DNA of 64,000 bases from Kitasatospora sp. NBC_00458 (GTDB taxonomy: Bacteria; Actinomycetota; Actinomycetes; Streptomycetales; Streptomycetaceae), in the NCBI RefSeq assembly GCF_036013975.1, contig NZ_CP107904.1, positions 4,775,001-4,839,000 of the forward strand. The letters are read 5' to 3'. Made by a program: the position numbers and the translations under genes. Positions 52,395 through 60,228 of this stretch are shown here, piece by piece; the first letter of the stretch is position 1, and the number at the start of each line of letters is the position of its first letter. The notes under the pieces were generated by a model. The model had not been told where the DNA came from, ran no database searches, and saw nothing but the letters and a program-made list of their open reading frames with translations.

Positions 52395-53687
52395 TTATGC
52401 CTCCGTTGTTCCGTCCGCCGAGATCCGGCGGAATCCGAGGTAGGGCACCAGGGCCTCGGGCAGGACGATGGAGCCGTCCTGTTGCTGGCACTGTTCGAGA
52501 AGGGCGGCCAGGGTGCGGCCGATGGGCAGTCCGGAGCCGTTGAGGGTGGCGACGGGCTTGGTCTTGCCGTGCTCGTCCCGGGTGCGGATGCCTGCGCGGC
52601 GGGACTGGAAGGTGCCGCAGTCCGAGACGGAGGAGATCTCGCGGTAGGTCTGCTGGCTGGGCAGCCAGACCTCGATGTCGTAGGTGATCTGGGCGGAGAA
52701 GCCGAGGTCGCCGGCGGCGAGCTGGACGACCCGGTAGGCCAGTCCGAGCTCCTTGAGGCAGGCTTCGGCGTGGCTGAGCATCTTCTCCAGCTCGGCCTGG
52801 GAGTCCTCGGGGTCGCAGATGCGGACCATCTCGACCTTGGAGAACTGGTGCTGGCGCAGGATGCCGCGGGTGTCGCGGCCGTAGGAGCCGGCTTCCGAGC
52901 GGAAGCACGGGGTGTGCGCGGTGAGGGCCAGGGGGAGTTCGGCGGGCGGGATGATCTCGTCCGCGTAGAGGTTGGTGAGCGGGACCTCGGCGGTCGGGAT
53001 CAGGAAGAGCTCGCGTTCCCCCATACCCGTGGCGAAGAGGTCCTCCTCGAACTTCGGCAGCTGGCCGGTGCCGGTCATGGTCTGCCGGGTGACGAGGTAG
53101 GGGACGGCGTGCTCGACGTAGCCGTGTCGCTTGGTGTGCAGGTCCAGGAAGAGCGTCGCCAGGGCACGCTCGATGGCGGCGCCGGCACCGCGCGAGACGC
53201 TGAACCGGGAGCCGGAGAGCTTGCTGGCACGGGCGAAGTCGAGGATGCCGAGGGCCTCACCGAGGTCCACGTGGTCCTTCGGCTCGAAGGAGAAGGACGG
53301 CGGCGCGCCGACGCGCCGGATCTCGACGGCGTGCTCGTCCGAGTCGCCCTCGGGGGTGCTGTCGAGGGGCAGGTTGGGAATGGTCAGCAGGAAGTCGCGC
53401 AACTCCTGCTGCACCTGCTCCTGCTCCGCCTCGGCCGACCGGATCTCTTCCTTGAGCTCGCGGGCCCGGTCCTTCAGCGTCTCGGTGTCGCCGCCCTGGC
53501 GGGCCGTCTGCTGGACCTCCTGGGCGACCCGCTTCGACTCGGCCCGCAGCTCGTCCACGCGGGTGATGAGCTGGGAGCGGCTGGACTGAAGAGACTCCAA
53601 CGCAGAGAGATCCAGGGTGTAGCCGCGGCGGGCGAGGCGGCGGACCGCCTCGGAGCCCATCTCGATGAGGGCGCGGGGATCATGCAT
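52395..53687 (-). CDS. serS: Seryl-tRNA synthetase, probably a second pathway-linked copy
   Basis: A 430-residue full-length class II synthetase. The N-terminal coiled-coil arm spans about 35-100 (LQSSRSQLITRVDELRAESK). Catalytic motifs: TAEVPLTNLYADEI, motif 2 FRSEAGSYGRDTRGILRQHQ, and motif 3 NGSGLPIGRTLAALLEQCQQ. It should charge tRNA-Ser. The usual SNCxDFQARR block reads SDCGTFQSRR, a possible functional difference. ATG 53687 overlaps the phosphatase stop by eight bases. The operon context, not shared with housekeeping genes, suggests a resistant or biosynthetic copy. Whether another serS exists cannot be seen here. Confidence 0.93.
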   Translation of the reverse strand: MHDPRALIEMGSEAVRRLARRGYTLDLSALESLQSSRSQLITRVDELRAESKRVAQEVQQTARQGGDTETLKDRARELKEEIRSAEAEQEQVQQELRDFLLTIPNLPLDSTPEGDSDEHAVEIRRVGAPPSFSFEPKDHVDLGEALGILDFARASKLSGSRFSVSRGAGAAIERALATLFLDLHTKRHGYVEHAVPYLVTRQTMTGTGQLPKFEEDLFATGMGERELFLIPTAEVPLTNLYADEIIPPAELPLALTAHTPCFRSEAGSYGRDTRGILRQHQFSKVEMVRICDPEDSQAELEKMLSHAEACLKELGLAYRVVQLAAGDLGFSAQITYDIEVWLPSQQTYREISSVSDCGTFQSRRAGIRTRDEHGKTKPVATLNGSGLPIGRTLAALLEQCQQQDGSIVLPEALVPYLGFRRISADGTTEA

Positions 53688-54390
53688 GGGAGTTCTTCTC
53701 CTCCAGCTGGACAGATGGTCCATCGAAGGTAGCAAGCGTGCGCTGGTCCTCCGGCCGCGATGACCATCCGCCTGCTAGGGCGGTCTGCTGTTCCTCCGCA
53801 TCCAGGATTTCGAGCAGGGCCGTGATCAGGTCTTCGAGTTCGCCGTCCTCGATCCGGACCAGGTACAGGCAGGGCACCTCGTCGAAAAAGATCGGCATGG
53901 CCTCCCCGGGGGCGTCGCGCGAGGTCCGTCCGTGCCATCGCAGCACGGAGGCCAGCAGGCCGTGCGCGACGACCGTCCGAGGCGGGGGCAGCTGGCGTGC
54001 GCTCCGCAGGCCGGCAAGCATTCTGCGGATGGCCTCGCGCTGGGACTCGGCGGCCCCCGGCGGGTTCTCCCACGGTCCGGCGGTGACGAGCCAGCGCGCG
54101 TACTCCGTGAAGAGGCCGCCTTCGAAATGCCCGTAGTCGACTTCGTTCAGGGCGGGCTCGACCCTGACGGGCTGATCGGCATCGCCCATCAGCAGCCGGG
54201 CTGTCTCACCCGTCCGGGCGAACACCGAGGTGAGCCAGATCTTCGGCTGAACGGCAGCGAGCACGCCGCTACCGGTCCGGCAGGCGGCGCGTCCCGCCGA
54301 ATCCAGTGGAAGATCGACAGTCGGGTCGCCGTTGACCCGGTGAGCCGCGCTGTAGTGGGTACTGGAATGGCGCAGGAGGTAGGTGGTCAC
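53680..54390 (-). CDS. Histidine phosphatase (phosphoglycerate mutase-like) family protein
   Basis: A 236-residue protein. The phosphoacceptor motif at the N-terminus is LLRHSSTHYSA, where the usual RHG reads RHS. SVFARTGETARLLMG gives the second arginine (near 58), NEVDYGHFEGG the glutamate (near 85), and VVAHGLLASVLR the second histidine (near 142). The catalytic set is therefore present. It likely removes phosphate from a small metabolite. GTG 54390 overlaps the kinase stop (GTGA). A kinase and a phosphatase in one coupled operon suggest phosphorylated intermediates or a protected-then-released product. Confidence 0.87.
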   Translation of the reverse strand: MTTYLLRHSSTHYSAAHRVNGDPTVDLPLDSAGRAACRTGSGVLAAVQPKIWLTSVFARTGETARLLMGDADQPVRVEPALNEVDYGHFEGGLFTEYARWLVTAGPWENPPGAAESQREAIRRMLAGLRSARQLPPPRTVVAHGLLASVLRWHGRTSRDAPGEAMPIFFDEVPCLYLVRIEDGELEDLITALLEILDAEEQQTALAGGWSSRPEDQRTLATFDGPSVQLEEKNSHA

Positions 54391-55346
54391 GTCCGGCCGC
54401 CCTGCTTCGGCACCGCAGCGAGACCGAGGTCGCCGGCCAGCTCTGCGATCACCCGCTCCATCACGGAGGCGCGGTGGTCCCCCAGCGCGCGGTAGTAGAG
54501 GAGCCCGTCCACGCAGAGTGCGAGGCTCCAGTGGCGGAGCCGCCGCGGATCCAGGCCGGCGGTGGTGGCAGCGATCTCGAAGCGGTCCCGGGTGTCCGTG
54601 CCCAGGTTGTAGTAGACGGTCCAGAACGCCCAGTCGAAGACCTCGTCGCCGACCATCGGCAGGGGGTCCGCCAGGACCGGCGCCTGGCGGTCGTCGAAGA
54701 GGACGTTCTCGCGGTAGACGTCCGCGTGAAGGACCGCCGCCCGTGCCGCGTCCGGGCGCAGTCCGGTGACCAAGCGCTCGCCGAGCCTCGCCCAGTCGAC
54801 CTCAAGCTGGGGGCGTTGCGCCGCCAGGCGTCGGTGCACTCGCGGGAGCAACTCGCATTCGAGGAAGTCGTGGAGGCTGGGAAGTGCTGCGGCCGTGATG
54901 TTCGCGCCCCGACCGAGACGATGCAGTTGCCGCAGAGCGGTGGCCACCGCCTCGTACTCGTGCGTCTCCGGTCCGACGGAACCGCCGGGTACGGCTGCCA
55001 CCATCTCCAGGGCGGCGACGCCGAGGTCGTCCGCGCGTCTGAGCACCCTGACGGCCGGTCCGGCCGCCCAGATCCCCAGCGCGATCATCTCGTTGCGGTA
55101 GCGGCTGTGGTCGGGCCATGCCTTCAACAGGACCTCGTGCCCGCTGGTTCGCTCGCGTGCCAGCATGACCAGGGAGGCGTGGCCGGCGTCGTGGTAGCTG
55201 TCGAGGGTCAACTGCCAGCGGCGTGCGGCTTCGTCGAAGAGCTCGGGGGCGCGGGCCAGCCACCCGTGGACCTCCGGACCGTAGTGCTCCCGGAGCCGCC
55301 GCCAAGCGCTGCGCGGGGGCAGGAGCGTGGGCGATTCGGAGTGCAT
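54387..55346 (-). CDS. Aminoglycoside phosphotransferase-like kinase
   Basis: A 319-residue kinase-fold protein. The catalytic loop is LHADVYRENVLFDD (near 197; HGD is HAD here), and the metal-binding motif is VLADPLPMVGDEVFDWAFW (near 215). The N-lobe lysine is in SGHEVLLKAWPDHSRYRNEM (near 70). It phosphorylates a hydroxyl on an unknown small molecule. It may be a biosynthetic kinase or a self-resistance enzyme. The start ATG 55346 overlaps the MAT stop (TGATG). The replacement of Gly by Ala in the loop is tolerated in some relatives. Confidence 0.85.
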   Translation of the reverse strand: MHSESPTLLPPRSAWRRLREHYGPEVHGWLARAPELFDEAARRWQLTLDSYHDAGHASLVMLARERTSGHEVLLKAWPDHSRYRNEMIALGIWAAGPAVRVLRRADDLGVAALEMVAAVPGGSVGPETHEYEAVATALRQLHRLGRGANITAAALPSLHDFLECELLPRVHRRLAAQRPQLEVDWARLGERLVTGLRPDAARAAVLHADVYRENVLFDDRQAPVLADPLPMVGDEVFDWAFWTVYYNLGTDTRDRFEIAATTAGLDPRRLRHWSLALCVDGLLYYRALGDHRASVMERVIAELAGDLGLAAVPKQGGRT

Positions 55347-56596
55347 CAGCTGAGCCGGACGCCGCGGTGGACCAGCTCGGCGGTGAGCTCCGGGAAGCCC
55401 CCGAGGGCCAGGGCGACCTGGGCCTGTACCTTCTCGATCTCCGGGTCCTCGGCCGCGAGTCGGACCAGGACCTTCCAGGGTTGGTCGAGCCGCTGGCCGG
55501 TCGCGCTGACCAGGTGCACCTCGGCGTAGCTGCCGGTCTCGTCGTACAGGCGCTGGGCGAGGCGGGTGGCCGCGAGGTTGTAGAGCTTCCCGACGTGGTA
55601 CACGGGGTTCTTGCCGCTGGCCCCTTCCAGGTTCATCGGGCGGAGCGGGGTGATCAGGCCGTTGACCCGGTTGCCGCGGCCGACGACGCCCTCGTCGCCC
55701 GACTCGATGGAGCTGCCGGTGTAGGTCAGGTAGAGCTCGTCCTTCTCGGGGACGTCACGGGCGTTGAGGAGGAAGGTGATCTCGACGCCGGGGAGGTGCT
55801 GCTCGGCGAACCGGGCGCACTCGGCCAGGACCTCCTCCTTGTTGGAGAGGTACGAGGCCCGGTCGGGCACGTGCTCGGACTTCTGCGGGACGCACAGGAC
55901 GGCCTCGGCCTTGGCGCCGTCGAAGTGACCCATCAGCTTCACGTCGGAGCCGCACCAGGGGTTCGCCCGGGTGAACTCGCTCACTCCGGAGAGGTGGTTG
56001 ACGAGCGCATGGGCGAACTGCTCGAAGGGGGCCATCGGAGCCCAGCCGGTGCCGAGCGAGGTGTCGTTGGCGAGCAGGGTGTGGCGCTCGCGCAGGTCGT
56101 CCACCGAACGGGGCGCGAACCAGCGCGAACGGTCGGTACCGCTCTCGTCGGTGACCACGGCGCCGGGGCTGGGATTGCTGGTGATGTTGAAGACCGGGTC
56201 GAGGTGGCCGACGAGCTCGGGCAGCCGGTCGTGGAAGAAAGCCGTGACGGCCTGCTCGACCAGCTCCCGTACCGGGATGTCCTCGCCGCCGCAGGCGTAC
56301 GCGGCCCGACCGTTGACCAGTACCTTCACCGGAGCCGTCATCCGGCCGGCGCCGTAGCGGACCTCGCAGGAGCCGCCGAGCAGCGCGAGCTTGTCGAAGT
56401 TGTGGTGGAGCACGGCGCCGAAGCGGTCGAGCGTGTAGCGGCTGTAGGCGCGGGAGAGCTCCTCGGCCAGGTGGTCGGCGAGGGTGTCGGGGTGGCCGAG
56501 CCCCTTGCGTTCCAGCAGGACGAGGTCGGTGGGGATCGGACGCCCGCTCTCGATGGTGATGCTGCTGTTCTGCACGGTCGTGCTGACTCGCTGCAT
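55346..56596 (-). CDS. mat: Archaeal-type S-adenosylmethionine synthetase
   Basis: A 416-residue enzyme of the archaeal MAT family, unrelated in sequence to bacterial MetK. It makes S-adenosylmethionine from methionine and ATP. Visible signatures are LLERKGLGHPDTLADHLAEE (near 29-48), RFGAVLHHNFDKLALLGG, FNITSNPSPGAVVTDESG and GRGNRVNGLITPLRPMNLEG (near 318). ATG 56596 follows AGAGGAGATCACC. It is the first gene of the seven-gene leftward unit. A streptomycete has its own metK, so this copy probably feeds a dedicated SAM-consuming step. The gene is a likely ancient transfer. Confidence 0.93.
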   Translation of the reverse strand: MQRVSTTVQNSSITIESGRPIPTDLVLLERKGLGHPDTLADHLAEELSRAYSRYTLDRFGAVLHHNFDKLALLGGSCEVRYGAGRMTAPVKVLVNGRAAYACGGEDIPVRELVEQAVTAFFHDRLPELVGHLDPVFNITSNPSPGAVVTDESGTDRSRWFAPRSVDDLRERHTLLANDTSLGTGWAPMAPFEQFAHALVNHLSGVSEFTRANPWCGSDVKLMGHFDGAKAEAVLCVPQKSEHVPDRASYLSNKEEVLAECARFAEQHLPGVEITFLLNARDVPEKDELYLTYTGSSIESGDEGVVGRGNRVNGLITPLRPMNLEGASGKNPVYHVGKLYNLAATRLAQRLYDETGSYAEVHLVSATGQRLDQPWKVLVRLAAEDPEIEKVQAQVALALGGFPELTAELVHRGVRLS

Positions 56597-56806
56597 GGTG
56601 ATCTCCTCTTCCGTCGGTCCGGCTACGGCAGGCAGGGCGTGCGCCTTCGTCGCGCGCTGATGTGCCGAACACCTGCCCGTCAGACCCGTAGCGGTGTGTA
56701 ATGGGCGTTGAGCGCTCGGAGACATTCAGCCCTGCCGGTGAGCCGCCCGACCAGTGCCGGCATTCGGACAGCGACGGCTGTCCACAAGAGACGCCCTGGG
56801 GGATAC

Positions 56807-58198
56807 GTGCCGCGACCACTCAAGCCTCTGGACCCCACCCGATCCGCGGCCCACTGGTTCGGCGCGGAACTTCAGTACTGGCGGAAGCTCAGGGGGTTGA
56901 GCCAGGAGGGGCTCGGGCAGTCCGTTCACCTGAGTGGGGACCTGATCAGCAAGATCGAGCGGGCGGAACGGCCCTGCAAGCTTCACCACGCCCAGGCGTT
57001 AGATACGGCCCTGGACACCGGCGGAGTTCTCGCGCGAAGCGTCGTGCTGGCCGAGGCCGAATTGGACAACCGCTCAGGGGTAATGGACAAACCGCGCAAC
57101 GGGGCCGTCAAGCCTCCCCGAGGGGGAGTGCGCGGGGGCACGCTGGAAATGCCACCGCCAGCCTTCGAGCGGAATGAGTCCGACCCCGTGGAACGACGCG
57201 ACTTCCTTGCCGTGACCAGTGCAGCTCTCGCCGCCGGCCCCCTGGCCCAGCTCCTGACCTCCACCCCGGCCACCGCGGTACCCGCAGTGGTTCGGCCCGC
57301 CGATGTCGAGCAGATCCGCACCGCGGCGACCACACTGCGCAGCTGGGACAACCTCTACGGCGGCGCCGGCGTCGTCCGTGACACGGCGCTCGCCCAACTG
57401 CGCTGGGCTGCCGGTCTCCTGAACAGTCGCTGCCCCACTTCGCTGCGGGCCGAACTGTTCGGAGCCGTCAGCCGGCTGGCGACCGTCGTCGGCGCATCGG
57501 CCTTCGATGCCTTCGCCCACGAGGACGCCCACCGGCTCTTCGCCTTCGCCACGTCGTGCGCCGAGGAAGTGGACAACTGGCCGCTACGCGCCATCTCCTA
57601 CAACCTCCGCTCCCGCCAGGCCATCTGGCGTGGAGATCCGGACGCCGGTCTCACCTTCGCCGAGCTCGGCCTGGCCCGCGCCGACCGACTCTCCCCTGCC
57701 GAACAGTCCATGCTCCACAACGCTCGCGCACGGGCCCTGGCGAAGATGGGTCGTGCCCAGCAGACCCTGGCCGCGATCGGTGCGTCCGACGATTCGTTCA
57801 CCTCGATCACCCCGGCCGCCGAGGGACCGTGGATGGCGTACTACGACGGCGCCCAGCACGACGGCGACACCGGCCACGCCCTGTTCGACCTCGCCCTCGC
57901 AGGCCACCCGCCACAGGAAGCCCTCCGACGACTCCAGGCAGCGGTCGACGGCCACGGCGACGGATTCGCCAGATCCCGCGCGTTCTCCCGAACCAAGCTC
58001 GCCACGCTCCAGATGGCTGCGGGTGATCCTGAGCAGGCGTTGGCCGAGGGCCGCAGCGCCCTCGCGGAGGTCGGCGACCTCCGTTCGCTGCGTGCCGACC
58101 ACGAGCTGGCTGAACTCGGTCGGGTCGCCCATCGCCACCGCAACCTCGTCGACATCCGGGACCTGCGGGAACAGATCGCCGCGACGGTGGCAGCGTGA
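56807..58198 (+). CDS. XRE-type HTH regulator with TPR-like C-terminal region
   Basis: A 463-residue regulator from GTG 56807. The helix-turn-helix is WFGAELQYWRKLRGLSQEGL and SVHLSGDLISKIERAERPCK (about 17-60). After a basic linker, RRDFLAVTSAALAAGPLAQLL and a long all-helical region with tetratricopeptide periodicity run to the end. Codon 65 is TTA (56999-57001), so translation should depend on bldA tRNA. It is divergent from the MAT operon and overlaps the next gene by four bases (GTGA). It probably controls both. Confidence 0.9.
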   Translation: MPRPLKPLDPTRSAAHWFGAELQYWRKLRGLSQEGLGQSVHLSGDLISKIERAERPCKLHHAQALDTALDTGGVLARSVVLAEAELDNRSGVMDKPRNGAVKPPRGGVRGGTLEMPPPAFERNESDPVERRDFLAVTSAALAAGPLAQLLTSTPATAVPAVVRPADVEQIRTAATTLRSWDNLYGGAGVVRDTALAQLRWAAGLLNSRCPTSLRAELFGAVSRLATVVGASAFDAFAHEDAHRLFAFATSCAEEVDNWPLRAISYNLRSRQAIWRGDPDAGLTFAELGLARADRLSPAEQSMLHNARARALAKMGRAQQTLAAIGASDDSFTSITPAAEGPWMAYYDGAQHDGDTGHALFDLALAGHPPQEALRRLQAAVDGHGDGFARSRAFSRTKLATLQMAAGDPEQALAEGRSALAEVGDLRSLRADHELAELGRVAHRHRNLVDIRDLREQIAATVAA

Positions 58199-59079
58199 GC
58201 AACATCGAGGACTCCCACTCCCTACTGCTCAAGGCGTGCGCGACGGTCGGCCTGTCCGCAGCGGGAGCCGAGCCGATCCGGATCGGGGAGAACGCGCTGT
58301 GGAGACTGCCGCTGGGGATCGTGGCTCGCATCAGCCGCCTTGGGCAGTCGGCTGCCGCTGGGCGCGAACTGGCGGTCGCACGCTGGCTTCGCGACTGCGG
58401 GGTTCCTACGGTTCGCCCGCTTGAGCACCTGCGGGAGCCACTGGATGTCGACGACAACCCCGTGACCTTCTGGCACGAACTGCCCCCGCACCGGCCAGGA
58501 ACCGCCGCCGACATCGCGCCGCTCCTCCGGCGTGTCCACGAACTCGCCGTTCCTGACGTTCCGCTGGGCCGGCTCGACCCGTTCGTTCGGCTGGCCGTCA
58601 GGATCGACGGGGCGGCCACCCTCGGCGACACGCAGCGGCAGTGGCTGCGCGACCGCTTGGCGGGTCTCCAAGCAGCGTGGCGGAGCCTCCCGCCCGGCCT
58701 GCCTGCGAGCGTCATTCACGGTGATGCGTGGGGCGGCAATGTGGCGGTCACACCGACCACCACCTACCTGCTCGACTTCGAACGAACCTCCCTCGGGCCT
58801 CCCGAGTGGGATCTCACCGCTACCGCCGTCGGCTTCGGTACCTTCGGCACCGTTTCGGACAGGGAGTACACCGCCTTCTGCGAGGCGTACGGTGCCGACG
58901 TGATGACCTGGGCCGGCTACCCGGTACTGCGGAGTATCCGTGAGCTCCGGGTCACCTGCTTCGCCCTCCAGCACGCGGCGGCCGATCCGGCTCGACACCG
59001 GGCGGAAGCCCACTACCGTCTCTCCTGTTTGCAGGGGCAGAACGGTCCACGCCCGTGGGGCTGGACAGCTGTCAGCTGA
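58195..59079 (+). CDS. Phosphotransferase (APH/choline kinase-like)
   Basis: A 294-residue kinase-fold protein. The N-terminal half shows NALWRLPLGIVARISRLGQS and AVARWLRDCGVPTVRPLEHL. The catalytic loop is SVIHGDAWGGNVAV (near 175) and the metal motif is TYLLDFERTSLGPPEWDL (near 193). The active site is therefore complete. GTG 58195 overlaps the regulator's stop, so the two are translationally coupled. It may make the ligand sensed by the regulator, act on the same metabolite as the leftward operon, or confer resistance. Confidence 0.88.
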   Translation: MSNIEDSHSLLLKACATVGLSAAGAEPIRIGENALWRLPLGIVARISRLGQSAAAGRELAVARWLRDCGVPTVRPLEHLREPLDVDDNPVTFWHELPPHRPGTAADIAPLLRRVHELAVPDVPLGRLDPFVRLAVRIDGAATLGDTQRQWLRDRLAGLQAAWRSLPPGLPASVIHGDAWGGNVAVTPTTTYLLDFERTSLGPPEWDLTATAVGFGTFGTVSDREYTAFCEAYGADVMTWAGYPVLRSIRELRVTCFALQHAAADPARHRAEAHYRLSCLQGQNGPRPWGWTAVS

Positions 59080-59110
59080 GATGTCGGTGAGAGGGACGGG
59101 CCCGACCGAG

Positions 59111-59420
59111 ATGACTGCACCCGTGATCCGCAGCGATGTCCCCGGAGCCTTCGCTTGGGGTGTCTTCCACGAACGCCACCCCGTGCTCGTCCAGCAGGTC
59201 CTCGACGCGCTGCCGTACGGACCGGGCTAGCGAGCCGCAGTGGGGTGCCTCGCCGAGAGCACCGGCGGTGCTGCAGCCGCTCAGCATCAGCGCCCACGAC
59301 CACCGGCGGTGGCTGGAGCGGGGTGAGGGCGTATTCGGACGGTCGTGGGCGAGGCACCGGTTCCTGTCGGCCGAGAGCTACGTCTACCGCAGCTTGCCGG
59401 GGGTGAATACGGCACTCTGA
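59111..59420 (+). pseudogene. Decayed DUF89 (ARMT1-like damage-control phosphatase) gene
   Basis: ATG 59111 opens a 39-residue frame, VIRSDVPGAFAWGVFHERHP and LVQQVLDALPYGP, that stops at 59230. The next piece of the same protein continues in another frame: AHDHRRWLERGEGVFGRSWA, then FLSAESYVYRSL, ending at 59420. Together they match the N-terminus of bacterial DUF89 proteins (SFAW..ERHP..QV..A.PYGPEQ, then HD...W..WG...FG..W..APFLWAESYFYRRL). At least one frameshift, an internal deletion and loss of the whole catalytic C-terminus make it non-functional. Confidence 0.7.
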
Positions 59421-59711
59421 GCGGGAGTGCGTGTTCGCGGCCCCATCCGCGGGCTGCAGTCGTGACCCGTTTGCCCTGGTCGCCGCCGCAGGGGAGGGAG
59501 GAGCGCTGCTCTCTTACGGGGCGCCCTGCCTGCTCCGTGGTTGGTGGGACCCCGGGCTGGAGGTGTGTACCTCCCGGGAAGTCGACAGCGGGCCCCGGCG
59601 GGGCTCGGGTGTGATGTGCATCACTTGATCCCGATCGCCGTGCTGGGGCCCTGGCCGAGTGGTCCGGGTTCGCCATGATTCGGAGCCGTTGGCGTCAACG
59701 GACACGAAAAC
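59421..59711. other. Gene-free stretch before the tRNA cluster
   Basis: About 290 bases with mixed base composition and no convincing frame. A short piece near 59645-59675 resembles part of a tRNA (GGCCGAGTGGTCC followed by GGGTTCGCC) but has no complete cloverleaf. It may be debris from past recombination. Confidence 0.45.
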
Positions 59712-59738
59712 GCCCCCGAAGCGAGCTGCTTCGAGGGC
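59712..59738 (-). terminator. Terminator of the tRNA operon
   Basis: GCCCCCGAAGC (59712-59722) pairs with GCTTCGAGGGC (59728-59738) with one G-U pair. On the minus strand a GTTTTCG tract follows. It lies about 20 bases past tRNA-Phe. Confidence 0.85.
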
Positions 59739-59759
59739 ATCGTGCCTGGTCAGGCTATG

Positions 59760-59833
59760 TGGCCAGGGCCGGGGTCGAACCGGCGACCTTCCGCTTTTCA
59801 GGCGGACGCTCGTACCAACTGAGCTACCTGGCC
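59760..59833 (-). tRNA. tRNA-Phe (anticodon GAA)
   Basis: 74 bases. The acceptor stem GGCCAGG pairs with CCTGGCC, the anticodon stem-loop reads CCGCCTGAAAAGCGG, and the T-arm has GGTTCGACCCC. The discriminator base is A and CCA is not encoded. It is the last of three tRNAs. Confidence 0.97.
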
Positions 59834-59860
59834 GTACTGCACCGTCTCTTGCGAGACGAG

Positions 59861-59934
59861 CGATCCCGACGGGACTTGAACCCGCGACCTCCACCTTGAC
59901 AGGGTGGCGAGCTAACCAACTGCTCCACGGGACC
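59861..59934 (-). tRNA. tRNA-Asp (anticodon GTC), copy 2
   Basis: Identical over all 74 bases to the copy at 10047-10120. It lies between tRNA-Glu and tRNA-Phe and is probably cotranscribed with them. Confidence 0.97.
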
Positions 59935-60001
59935 TTAGGTGGTGTCGCTCCACCAGGTCTTGCGTTACTGCACTGTACTACGGCCGTACTGCGGTACTGC
60001 G

Positions 60002-60074
60002 TGCCCCCAACGGGATTCGAACCCGTGCTACCGCCTTGAAAGGGCGGCGTCCTGGGCCACTAGACGATGAGGGC
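60002..60074 (-). tRNA. tRNA-Glu (anticodon TTC)
   Basis: 73 bases. The acceptor stem GCCCTCA pairs with TGGGGGC (one T-G pair), the anticodon stem-loop reads CCGCCCTTTCAAGGCGG and the T-arm has GGTTCGAATCC. It is first in the leftward Glu-Asp-Phe array. Confidence 0.96.
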
Positions 60075-60228
60075 TTGCGGCCTGTCCCGCTGTTTCCAGC
60101 GTTCGGGGACGTCGAGAAGCATATGGGATGCCGGGCGGATCGCCAAAACGGGTTTCGGCCAGGTGGGGGGCGGGGTGCCGGCGGGGCCCCGGGAGGGGGT
60201 GGCGGCGGGGGCCGCCGGAGGGCGGGGG

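Noticed and set aside
59640-59680. A tRNA gene remnant (GGCCGAGTGGTCC ... GGGTTCGCC)
   Set aside because: No acceptor or anticodon stem can be completed. The match is too short to annotate as a tRNA.
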